Positions 35,392 through 42,593 of a stretch of 64,000 nucleotides of DNA are shown here, piece after piece. A program made the translations under genes and the position numbers. Position 1 is the first letter of the stretch, and every line of letters begins with the position of its first letter. The DNA is from Thermotomaculum hydrothermale. GTDB taxonomy: Bacteria > Acidobacteriota > Holophagae > Thermotomaculales > Thermotomaculaceae. A model generated the notes under the pieces. That model was not told the DNA's origin, searched no databases, and saw only the letters and a program-made list of their open reading frames with translations. Location: contig NZ_AP017470.1 in NCBI RefSeq assembly GCF_016592575.1, positions 62,001 through 126,000 of the forward strand, given 5' to 3'.

Positions 35392-37415
35392 TGAGGTTTG
35401 TATTTAAAAAAATTCTTTTTGTTTTAATATTTTTAATTTCAGTTTTCCCCTCTTTCTCAAAAACCATTAAAGTTGGGATTTTCTTAAGGCAAAAAAGGGT
35501 TTTTGTTTCTTCAAAATCTACCATTCTTGTTTACAAGGGGGAAAGAAGAATTGCATATATACCACCCAATGCTAAATACTTTTTCTGGGTTAAGCATGGA
35601 AGAACTGTAAAAAATAATAATGGTGGCTGGTATATTCAAGTTGGTGTCTTTAAAAGAGATAAATCAATACAAAACTGCTCCAGATTGCTTGCGAAAGTGA
35701 CAGATTTAGAGCCTGTAATAGAAAGAACAAGCAAAGGGCTTTATGTGGTAAAGTTAGGCCCATTTGATAGTTTAAGTGAAGCAAGTGCTTTAAAGGATTC
35801 TCTCAAAATGAATGGCTTTCCGGATGTTTTTATTCTTTCAACCACTTCTAAAAAATCAAGAACTAAAATTTACCTTATAGATAATGAATACAATAAAAAA
35901 TTTATCTCACATTCAAAAGTTGTTTTAAAGTCAAAAAGCCTTATAAAAGTTAATGGGAAAAGGTACAGGGGAATTATTGAGATAGTTTCTTACAATGGCA
36001 AAATGAATGTAATTAATGTAATTGATATTGAGGATTATTTAAAGGGAGTTGTACCAGCCGAGATGAGCCCCAAACTTTACCCTGATATTGAGGCTCTAAA
36101 GGCTCAGGCTGTTGCGGCAAGAACCTATGTTTACTATAACCTTGGGCAGTTCAAAGAGATGGGCTTTGATATATGTGCAACCCAGAGCTGTCAGGTATAT
36201 AAAGGCTACGATGTTGAAAATGATTTATCAAGCGAAGCGGTTGATGAGACGGCTGGAGAAATAATTGTTTACAATAACAAACCTATAAATGCAATGTTTA
36301 CCGCTTACTGTGGAGGGCACACTGAGGATTTTGAAAATGTTTTCGGAGGCAACCCTGTTCCCTATTTAAAAGGGGTTAAATGTGAAGGGGAAGGAAGTTT
36401 CCCACATAAAACAATTTCGGCAAAAAAGGTTCTGGAGCCTGTTTCAACTCCCTACATATCAAGGCCTTACTTTGCTATTGCAGTATTAATGTCGAAAGGA
36501 TTGCTAAACGAAAATGAACTTAATGGGTTAAACGATTATTCTGGTAAAGGGTTTGCGCAAGCATACCTTAACAGGATTTTGAGGTATGTGGGGATAGATG
36601 TTAAAGAAATTCCCTTAAAATCAGGGAAATTATCGGATATAGGAGAATATCTTTCCATTCAGATTTTTAATACCGAGTCAATGAAGCCTCTTTTTGAAAG
36701 TGAGCTTATAACACAGGATTTGCCAGATATAGATGCCAAAAAGATAGACATTATAGGTATTGCCTATTCTCTCTTGAAAAACTTTGAAAACATAGACTAC
36801 TATGACCTTGATTTTTTGATAGTTGATAAGGATTTCTTAATGGGGCTTGAAGACCCTGAATTTTTATTTATAAACCAGGGAAGGACTGAGCTTTCAGTTC
36901 CTATTGCTACAATAAGGGTGGGGGACAGGTTGAGGATTATCTACGATGAGAAAAACATTCCCCTTGCAATAACTATTGTAACCCCTGAGTCCCAGTTGGG
37001 ATTGACAGATTCATTCCTGAGTGGCTATGTATGGTATAAGTTTCTAACCCTTGAACAATTACAGGAAAGGGCAGGGAAATTCGGTTTTAAAAAGGATATA
37101 ACCGATATTGAGATTGTAAAAAAGACAGATACTGGTAGAGTCGTAAAGATAAGAGTAAAAAGCGGGAATTATTCAAGAATTTACAGCGGGCTTAAGGTTA
37201 GGTGGTTTTTCGGTGTAAAGGAAAACAAGTTTCAACTTTATAAGCGTTTTGATGATAAAGGCAAACTAAAGGGAGTGTATATTGTCGGAAATGCCTGGGG
37301 GCACGGTGTTGGAATGTGCCAGATAGGTGCATTTGGCCTTGCTCTAAAAGGCTGGGATTATAAAAAGATTTTGAAACATTACTATACAGGAGTTGAAATA
37401 AAAGAGGTTGAGTGA
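35391..37415 (+). CDS. SpoIID/LytB-family protein with SPOR domain
   Basis: A 674-residue exported protein. A signal peptide (about 1-24) is followed by a SPOR-type peptidoglycan-binding domain at about 80-150 (GGWYIQVGVFKRD). A SpoIID/LytB domain begins at about 195, with GVVPAEMSPKLYPDIEALK and AVAARTYVYYN. The C-terminal WGHGVGMCQIGAFGLA motif completes it. SpoIID proteins are lytic transglycosylases acting on denuded glycan strands, and SPOR domains bind such strands at division sites, so a role in septal wall remodelling is likely. An insert of about 200 residues between 320 and 560 is not typical. ATG at 35391 overlaps the upstream TGA. Confidence 0.85.
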   Translation: MRFVFKKILFVLIFLISVFPSFSKTIKVGIFLRQKRVFVSSKSTILVYKGERRIAYIPPNAKYFFWVKHGRTVKNNNGGWYIQVGVFKRDKSIQNCSRLLAKVTDLEPVIERTSKGLYVVKLGPFDSLSEASALKDSLKMNGFPDVFILSTTSKKSRTKIYLIDNEYNKKFISHSKVVLKSKSLIKVNGKRYRGIIEIVSYNGKMNVINVIDIEDYLKGVVPAEMSPKLYPDIEALKAQAVAARTYVYYNLGQFKEMGFDICATQSCQVYKGYDVENDLSSEAVDETAGEIIVYNNKPINAMFTAYCGGHTEDFENVFGGNPVPYLKGVKCEGEGSFPHKTISAKKVLEPVSTPYISRPYFAIAVLMSKGLLNENELNGLNDYSGKGFAQAYLNRILRYVGIDVKEIPLKSGKLSDIGEYLSIQIFNTESMKPLFESELITQDLPDIDAKKIDIIGIAYSLLKNFENIDYYDLDFLIVDKDFLMGLEDPEFLFINQGRTELSVPIATIRVGDRLRIIYDEKNIPLAITIVTPESQLGLTDSFLSGYVWYKFLTLEQLQERAGKFGFKKDITDIEIVKKTDTGRVVKIRVKSGNYSRIYSGLKVRWFFGVKENKFQLYKRFDDKGKLKGVYIVGNAWGHGVGMCQIGAFGLALKGWDYKKILKHYYTGVEIKEVE

Positions 37416-37416
37416 A

Positions 37417-38139
37417 ATGAAAAACATACTGCTTGTAAACGATGACGGCCCATTCTCAGAAGGGGTTGAAAAACTTAAAGAGAGGTTTGAAAATAATGGA
37501 TTTTCAGTCTTTGTTTTTGTCCCCCATCAGGAAATGTCAGCCTGTTCTCACTCTCTAACCTTAACAAAACCCCTTCATGTTAAGGAGATTAAGAAAAATT
37601 ACTTTATAGTTGACGGCACCCCATCAGACTGCACCTATCTTGCCCTGTTTCACTTTTTAAAAGAAATAAAGATTGATTATGTTGTTTCTGGTGTAAACAG
37701 AGGCTATAACATGGGAGAGGATGTCTTTTACTCTGGTACCGTTGCAGGGGCTATGGAAGGCTTTTTTCATGGAATAAACGGAATTGCGGTTTCTGCAAAG
37801 GATTTTTCAAATATAGATAAAATTGTTACTCACTTTGTTGATTTTTTTAAAAAACTAATTGATGATAAACTTCCTTCTCCCTTTTTGTTAAACATAAACT
37901 ATCCTGAAGGTGATATAAAGGGGATTAAATTTACCTCTCTTTCTTCAAGACTTTACCCAGGCAATGTTGAAGAATGTGTTGACCCAAGGGGAGTAACAAG
38001 TTACTGGATAGGGGGGGTGCCTGCCGTCTGGAATGGGGAAGAAAATTCAGACATAAATGCAGTAAAACAGGGCTATGTTTCAATTACTCCATTGAAAGCA
38101 GATATTACAGATGATTCCCTCCTTGAGAAATTGAGATAA
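37417..38139 (+). CDS. surE: 5'/3'-nucleotidase SurE
   Basis: A 240-residue metal-dependent phosphatase that hydrolyses nucleoside monophosphates. The N-terminal LLVNDDGPFSEG carries the metal-binding Asp pair, and VSGVNRGYNMGEDVFYSGT and AGAMEG are SurE signatures. I chose the ATG at 37417, one base after the SpoIID stop and with GAGG upstream, over an in-frame TTG at 37408. The 3' flank to 38277 is AT-rich and holds no gene, then the IS256 element begins. Confidence 0.93.
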   Translation: MKNILLVNDDGPFSEGVEKLKERFENNGFSVFVFVPHQEMSACSHSLTLTKPLHVKEIKKNYFIVDGTPSDCTYLALFHFLKEIKIDYVVSGVNRGYNMGEDVFYSGTVAGAMEGFFHGINGIAVSAKDFSNIDKIVTHFVDFFKKLIDDKLPSPFLLNINYPEGDIKGIKFTSLSSRLYPGNVEECVDPRGVTSYWIGGVPAVWNGEENSDINAVKQGYVSITPLKADITDDSLLEKLR

Positions 38140-38269
38140 ATTTTTTAGGACTAAGATTTTTTTAATTTTTAGATTTAATGTTTTTTGTTTATTCGTTTTC
38201 CTTTTAATAAAAATTCTGTCAAAAATGTAACCTGAATTTACTATTTTTTATAAATTTCTATATATAGAG

Positions 38270-38277
38270 GTTGTAAT
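38270..38277. repeat. Left copy of the 8-bp target duplication
   Basis: GTTGTAAT directly before the left inverted repeat. The same eight bases follow the right inverted repeat, the hallmark of IS256-family insertion. Confidence 0.9.
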
Positions 38278-38303
38278 GGCAGTGTAACATTAATTGTGTC
38301 AGG
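38278..38303. repeat. Left terminal inverted repeat of the IS256 element
   Basis: Starts GGCAGTGT and ends AATTGTGTCAGG. It matches the reverse complement of the right end at 22 of 26 positions, the inner 14 without a mismatch. Confidence 0.9.
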
Positions 38304-38314
38304 GAGAAAAAAAA

Positions 38315-38370
38315 CTCCTTTCGGGAAGGAGAGGTTAAAATAACCTCAGAAGAAAAATTCCCGAAAGGAG
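38315..38370 (+). promoter_or_regulatory. Leader structure that can sequester the transposase ribosome binding site
   Basis: Bases 38315-38327 (CTCCTTTCGGGAA) are perfectly complementary over 13 positions to 38358-38370, which contain most of the Shine-Dalgarno AAAGGAGG used by the ATG at 38380. Between them a second hairpin forms from 38331-38337 and 38341-38347 (7 bp, 3-base loop). A competing local hairpin pairs 38315-38320 with 38326-38331. RNA read in from outside the element would carry the anti-Shine-Dalgarno arm and hide the start, as known for other IS elements. Confidence 0.7.
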
Positions 38371-38379
38371 GTACCACCA

Positions 38380-39514
38380 ATGAGTGATTTAATTTTCACT
38401 CAATTTAAAGAATTTTTCAAGAAAATGTTGCAGGAAATGTTGTTGGAAGAGAGGGAAAGATACTTAAAAGAAGCAAGAGGCCAAACAAGGGCAAACGGTT
38501 ATTATAAGCGAACGCCTAAAAGCTTTTTAGGAGAGATTGAATTGCAAATTCCAAGAACAAGAGACAGTCAGTTTAAGGTTAAATGGCTTCCCCAGAGAAA
38601 AAGGGTAATGTTTTTTCTTGAAGATATTGTAGAGGCAATGTTTATAGCAGGAGTATCCACAAGAAAGACAGCAGGGGTAATTAAAAATCTCATAGGAACT
38701 AACATATCAGCTCAATATGTAAGCAGAATAAGTGAAATATCTGAAGAAGTAATTGAAAAATGGAAAAACAGAAGATTAACAAAAACATACCCCGTGCTAT
38801 ATATAGACGCAACATACATTTCATTAAAAAGAGACAGTGTGGCAAAAGAGGCAGTATATGCAGTATTGGGCTTATCTGAAGACGGTAAAAGAGAAATTTT
38901 AGGATACTTTCTTCCTGGAGGAAACGAAAAAGCATCCCTCTGGCAGGAAATATTCAGGGATTTAAAAGAAAGAGGCTTAAAAGGAGTAAAACTGATTATA
39001 AGTGATGATTTAACAGGTTTATCTGAAGCGATAAAAGAAGAATTTCCTGAGACTATGCACCAACTTTGTTGGTTTCACCTGAAAAGAAACATAAAAAACA
39101 GAGTAAGAAAACATCATTTTGAGAAAATAAAAGAAGAATTAGACGAGATAATGAAATGCGAAAGCAGGGAAGAAGGGGAAACCAAACTTCTTGCATTTAT
39201 TGAAAAATGGAAAAAGATATACAGGTTTTTTAAAAAACATTGAGGCAAAAGTTGATAACTATACATTCTTTCTCCTTGCCCCTCATGAGATAAGAAGTTA
39301 CTTCAGGACAACAAACTGGATGGAAAGGTGTTTTAAAGAGTTAAAAGATTACATACGAATACGAGGATTTTTCCAGAATGAACAAAGCGCAGAGAAGTTT
39401 CTTTACATTTTCTTCACAGACAAGAATGAGAAGTATCAATCAAGGAGTTTGAGGTATTCTTCTTCTTTTAATCGCTTTTTTTCTTCTCTTTCCCGGAAGG
39501 CTTCCCATGCCTGA
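38380..39514 (+). pseudogene. IS256-family transposase, frameshifted
   Basis: The first frame (38380-39243, 287 residues) carries the N-terminal part and two catalytic aspartates, in VLYIDATYISL and LIISDDLTGL. It stops just after the homopolymers T6 (39226-39231) and A6 (39232-39237). The remaining C-terminal part, with the third catalytic residue (Glu in TNWMERCFKEL), continues in the next frame to 39514. Reading FFKNIEAKVDNY across the junction restores a normal mutator-type transposase of about 378 residues, so one extra base in the run explains the break. Programmed slippage at T6A6 is possible but the run is short. AAAGGAGG precedes the ATG. Confidence 0.85.
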
Positions 39515-39535
39515 CACAATTAACTTGACATTGCC
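39510..39535. repeat. Right terminal inverted repeat of the IS256 element
   Basis: CCTGACACAATT through ATTGCC. It also contains an outward-facing TTGACA at 39525-39530, which could act as a -35 box for a hybrid promoter. Confidence 0.9.
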
Positions 39536-39543
39536 GTTGTAAT
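39536..39543. repeat. Right copy of the 8-bp target duplication
   Basis: GTTGTAAT, identical to 38270-38277. It ends three bases before the first NrdR box. Confidence 0.9.
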
Positions 39544-39546
39544 ATG

Positions 39547-39562
39547 GCACAATATTTTGTGT
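39547..39562. promoter_or_regulatory. NrdR box 1
   Basis: The near-palindrome with core CACAATATTTTGTG matches the known NrdR-box consensus (ACACWATATATWGTGT) at 14 of 16 positions. It touches the -35 hexamer of the nrdD promoter. NrdR represses ribonucleotide reductase genes in response to ATP/dATP. Confidence 0.75.
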
Positions 39563-39590
39563 TGACAGGTGAGTAATGCCACAATATAAT
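39562..39590 (+). promoter_or_regulatory. nrdD: Consensus sigma-70 promoter of the nrdD operon
   Basis: TTGACA at 39562-39567, exactly 17 bases, TATAAT at 39585-39590: both hexamers and the spacing are perfect. The start of transcription is expected near 39597, which places an ATG at 39576 upstream of the mRNA and fixes the nrdD start at 39621. Both hexamers are covered by NrdR boxes, fitting a strong promoter that is held down by a repressor. Confidence 0.85.
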
Positions 39591-39594
39591 GTAA
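39579..39594. promoter_or_regulatory. NrdR box 2
   Basis: The sequence around ACAATATAATGT matches the NrdR consensus at 12 of 16 positions and covers the -10 hexamer. It begins exactly 32 bases after box 1, the three-helical-turn spacing typical of tandem NrdR boxes. Confidence 0.7.
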
Positions 39595-39620
39595 TCAAAT
39601 TTCAAAAACAGGAGAATAAA

Positions 39621-41687
39621 ATGGAAAGAGAAAAAAATGATGTGTTTGTGAGTTACGAGCCTGTTAAAGAAGTAATTAACAGGCAGGGTGATAAGGTTAA
39701 ATTTGACGATTTAAGGATTCTAAATGCAGTATTAAAAGCTGGAAAGGCTTCGGGGGAATTTTCTGAGGTTGAGGCAAACAGGATTACCTCAATGGTTGTG
39801 AGAATGGTTAACTATAAATTTCAGGGGCAAATTCCCACAATAGAGGATATTCAGGATTTAGTTGAAGAAGCCCTTGTAATGGCTGGCTACCTTGATACTG
39901 CAAGGAGATACATAAAGTACAGAGAAAAAAGGAGAGAGGCAAGGGAGGCAAAAAAAGCCCTTATTGAGGCTATATCTACAGTAAGCGAGTATGTTGAAAA
40001 AAGTGATTGGAGGGTAAACGCAAATGCCAATCAGGGCTACTCATTAGGCGGTTTAATACTGAACACAGCAGGAAAGGTAATTGCCAATTACTGGCTTAAC
40101 AAAATCTATCCTGAAGAGGTGGGAAAGGCTCACATTGAAGGTGATTACCATATCCACGACCTTGATATGCTCTCTGGCTACTGTGCAGGCTGGTCTTTGA
40201 AACAACTGCTAATTGAGGGGTTTAACGGAGTGCCGGGCAAGGTTGAATCAAATCCACCGAAGCATTTAAGCGCTGCTTTAGGACAGATGGTCAACTTTTT
40301 AGGTACATTGCAGAATGAATGGGCTGGTGCTCAGGCTTTTTCTTCTTTTGATACCTACCTTGCTCCTTTTATAAGAAAAGATAAGCTAACATACAGAGAG
40401 GTTTATCAGGAGATTGAGGGATTTATTTACAACTTGAATGTACCATCAAGGTGGGGAAGCCAGACCCCTTTCACAAACCTTACCTTTGATTGGGTATGCC
40501 CTGAAGATTTAAGGGAGCAGCACCCTATTATTGGCGGTAAAGAGATGGATTTTACCTATGGTGAATTGCAGAAAGAGATGGATATGATTAACAAAGCCTA
40601 TATGGAAGTTATGATAAATGGAGATGCAAAGGGAAGGGTTTTTACCTTTCCAATACCCACATACAACATTACAGATGACTTTGACTGGAATCACCCCAAT
40701 ACCGAACTGCTTTTTGAAATGACTGCAAAGTACGGTTTGCCATACTTTCAGAATTTTATAAACTCTGATTTAAAGCCTGGAATGATTAGAAGTATGTGTT
40801 GCAGGCTTCAACTGAATCTAACAGAATTGCTGAAGAGGGGAAATGGGCTTTTTGGTTCTGCCGAGCAAACAGGCTCAATTGGAGTTGTTACCATAAACAT
40901 GGCAAGGTTGGGGTACTTGTACAAAAATGATTACAATGGCTTTTTAAAAAGGCTTGGTTACTTAATGGAACTGGCAAAGATTAGCCTTGAGAAAAAGAGA
41001 AAAGCAATTTCAAAACTGCTTGATGAAGGTTTATTTCCATACACTAAAAGGTATTTAGGGGGATTGAGAAACCACTTTTCAACAATAGGCCTAAATGGTA
41101 TGAACGAGGCAATAAGAAATTTTACAAATGACAGGCACGATATAACAGACTCATTTGGTAAAAATTTTGCGAAGGATGTACTTGTTTTTATGAGGAACAA
41201 GCTTGTTGAATTTCAGGAAGAAACAGGGCATCTTTACAACCTTGAGGCAACCCCTGCTGAAGGAACCACTTACAGGTTTGCAAAAGAAGACAAAAAAAGG
41301 TTTCCAGATATAATTCAGGCAGGAACTGAAGATGCTCCATATTACACAAACTCAACTCAATTGCCAGTTGGATTTACTAATGACCCATTTCTTGCTTTAA
41401 AGCTTCAGGATGAGTTGCAGACTCTATACACAGGGGGAACGGTTCTTCATCTTTACCTGGGGGAGAGGGTATCTTCTTCTGAAGCCTGCAAAAGAATAGT
41501 TAAAAGAGCTCTTGAAAATTTCAGGCTGCCCTACCTTACAATTACCCCAACCTTTTCAACCTGTCCAAAGCATGGGTACATAAAGGGGGAGCATGAATAC
41601 TGCCCTATTTGTGAAAAAGAAGAAAAGGAAAAGATTTTAAAAGAAATAAAAGAGATTGAAGAAAAATTAAAGAAAGTGGAGGATTAG
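39621..41687 (+). CDS. nrdD: Class III anaerobic ribonucleoside-triphosphate reductase, large chain lacking the glycyl-radical tail
   Basis: A 688-residue enzyme body that reduces ribonucleotides to deoxyribonucleotides under anoxia. An ATP-cone regulatory domain spans about 20-105 (KFDDLRILNAVLKAG). The ten-stranded barrel follows, with HIHDLDMLSGYCAGW near 175 and MCCRLQLN near 394, which likely holds thiyl-radical chemistry. The zinc site is TCPKHGY plus CPICEK near the end. The protein then stops after a charged helix instead of running into the glycyl-radical loop, which is encoded by the next gene in the same frame. The start at 39621, with AGGAG upstream, is chosen because 39576 lies inside the promoter. 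Confidence 0.92.
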   Translation: MEREKNDVFVSYEPVKEVINRQGDKVKFDDLRILNAVLKAGKASGEFSEVEANRITSMVVRMVNYKFQGQIPTIEDIQDLVEEALVMAGYLDTARRYIKYREKRREAREAKKALIEAISTVSEYVEKSDWRVNANANQGYSLGGLILNTAGKVIANYWLNKIYPEEVGKAHIEGDYHIHDLDMLSGYCAGWSLKQLLIEGFNGVPGKVESNPPKHLSAALGQMVNFLGTLQNEWAGAQAFSSFDTYLAPFIRKDKLTYREVYQEIEGFIYNLNVPSRWGSQTPFTNLTFDWVCPEDLREQHPIIGGKEMDFTYGELQKEMDMINKAYMEVMINGDAKGRVFTFPIPTYNITDDFDWNHPNTELLFEMTAKYGLPYFQNFINSDLKPGMIRSMCCRLQLNLTELLKRGNGLFGSAEQTGSIGVVTINMARLGYLYKNDYNGFLKRLGYLMELAKISLEKKRKAISKLLDEGLFPYTKRYLGGLRNHFSTIGLNGMNEAIRNFTNDRHDITDSFGKNFAKDVLVFMRNKLVEFQEETGHLYNLEATPAEGTTYRFAKEDKKRFPDIIQAGTEDAPYYTNSTQLPVGFTNDPFLALKLQDELQTLYTGGTVLHLYLGERVSSSEACKRIVKRALENFRLPYLTITPTFSTCPKHGYIKGEHEYCPICEKEEKEKILKEIKEIEEKLKKVED

Positions 41688-41885
41688 ATGACTGAAAGGG
41701 AAATGCTTGAAAAAAGGCTTGAAGAGTTAAAGAGAAGGCTTGAAACAGTAAAGGGAGAGAAATGCGAAGTGTGGACAAGGGTTATGGGTTACCACAGACC
41801 TGTGTCAGAGTTTAACAAGGGGAAAAAGAGCGAGTTTAAAGAAAGGGTTTATTTTGAGGAAGACATTGCCTTAAAAAGACTGTAA
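41688..41885 (+). CDS. Detached glycyl-radical domain of class III ribonucleotide reductase
   Basis: A 65-residue protein. Residues 1-22 are a charged helix; from Cys26 it carries CEVWTRVMGYHRPV, FNKGKKSEFKERVYF, the C-terminal glycyl-radical segment of NrdD, with Gly34 as the radical site. The ATG at 41688 directly follows the TAG of nrdD in the same frame, and GGAGG at 41678-41682 gives an ideal 5-base spacing, so separate, coupled translation is likely. Its N-terminal helix and the C-terminal helix of NrdD are both Lys/Glu-rich and could pair as a coiled coil to hold the radical loop in the active site. Alternative readings are a nonsense mutation or UAG readthrough. Confidence 0.85.
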   Translation: MTEREMLEKRLEELKRRLETVKGEKCEVWTRVMGYHRPVSEFNKGKKSEFKERVYFEEDIALKRL

Positions 41886-41890
41886 ACTCA

Positions 41891-42568
41891 ATGGAAAAAC
41901 TTCATATAGGGGGAATAACCCCCTTTTCAACAATTGATTACCCTGAGAATCTCTCTGCTGTTTTCTTTTTTCAGGGCTGTGTTTTTAGATGCCCATTCTG
42001 CCATAATTCAGAGTTTCAGGAGGTAAAAAAGCCCTACTATTCATTTGAAAAATTTAAGAAGTTTGTTGAGGAAAGACAGGGCTTTCTTGATGCAATTGTT
42101 TTCAGTGGGGGAGAGCCTCTTCTTTTTGATAAAGAGTTAGTTTTTTTGGCAGAAGATTCAAAAAAATCGGGGTTTAAGGTTGGCCTACACACAACAGGTT
42201 ATAGCCCTGAAAGATTGAAGAATCTTTTGGACAAAAAATTAATTGATTGGGTAGGGATTGATTTAAAATCTGTAAAAGAAAACTATCCTTTTGCCTGTGG
42301 AATAGATAGAAATTACTTTGATGAAACTGTTGAAAGCATAAATGTTTTGAAACAAAGTGGAATAGAGTTTGAAGTAAGAACAACTGTGTTCAAAGAAATT
42401 GCAAATAGTGATTCTTTGAGGGAAATTCTGAATTTATACTCTGTTCTGGGAATTGAAACACCTGTATTTCAGGTTTTTTCTGTTGACGGAAAGCCTGATA
42501 AAGAAATTGAGTTAATCCTTGAAAAATTTAAATTGGAAAACAATGAGAATTTTATAATCAGGAAATAA
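41891..42568 (+). CDS. nrdG: Anaerobic ribonucleotide reductase activating enzyme (radical SAM)
   Basis: A 225-residue radical SAM protein. The cluster-binding GCVFRCPFCHN (C-x3-C-x2-C) is near residues 30-40 and the SAM-contacting FSGGEPLLF near 77. It generates the 5'-deoxyadenosyl radical that abstracts hydrogen from the glycyl residue on the preceding 65-residue protein. At 225 residues it belongs to the longer form (TIGR02495-like) rather than the 155-residue enterobacterial NrdG. It lies 5 bases after the glycyl-domain gene and ends the operon. Confidence 0.9.
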   Translation: MEKLHIGGITPFSTIDYPENLSAVFFFQGCVFRCPFCHNSEFQEVKKPYYSFEKFKKFVEERQGFLDAIVFSGGEPLLFDKELVFLAEDSKKSGFKVGLHTTGYSPERLKNLLDKKLIDWVGIDLKSVKENYPFACGIDRNYFDETVESINVLKQSGIEFEVRTTVFKEIANSDSLREILNLYSVLGIETPVFQVFSVDGKPDKEIELILEKFKLENNENFIIRK

Positions 42569-42570
42569 AA

Positions 42571-42593
42571 AAGCGGGGAATTTTTCCCCGCTT
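42571..42593. terminator. Terminator shared by nrdG and the octahaem cytochrome gene
   Basis: AAGCGGGGAA at 42571-42580 pairs perfectly with 42584-42593 around three T residues. It covers the stop codon of the minus-strand cytochrome gene; A- and T-rich flanks allow function on both strands, more convincingly for nrdG. Confidence 0.7.

Larger units (their letters stand above)
38278..39535 (+). mobile_element. Complete IS256-family insertion sequence, 1258 bp
   Basis: The ends are defined by 26-bp imperfect inverted repeats (22 of 26 identical) flanked by an exact 8-bp direct repeat. One transposase gene fills the element, interrupted by a frameshift. An RNA-level control region lies between the left repeat and the ATG. 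The element sits between surE and the nrdD control region, its right edge only 11 bases from the first NrdR box. The intact ends and target duplication point to a fairly recent insertion. Confidence 0.92.

Noticed and set aside
39191-39514. Second IS256 frame as an independent gene
   Set aside because: Its sequence is the exact continuation of the transposase, lacks its own ribosome binding site, and starts inside the first frame.
39576-39620. Upstream ATG extending NrdD by 15 residues
   Set aside because: It lies between the -35 and -10 boxes of a perfect promoter and so is not transcribed; the ATG at 39621 has its own AGGAG.
41685-41687. TAG in the nrdD frame as a pyrrolysine or readthrough codon
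   Set aside because: An ideal ribosome binding site and an ATG directly follow, and no pyrrolysine genes are in view; separate translation is simpler. Kept as a test in the finding.
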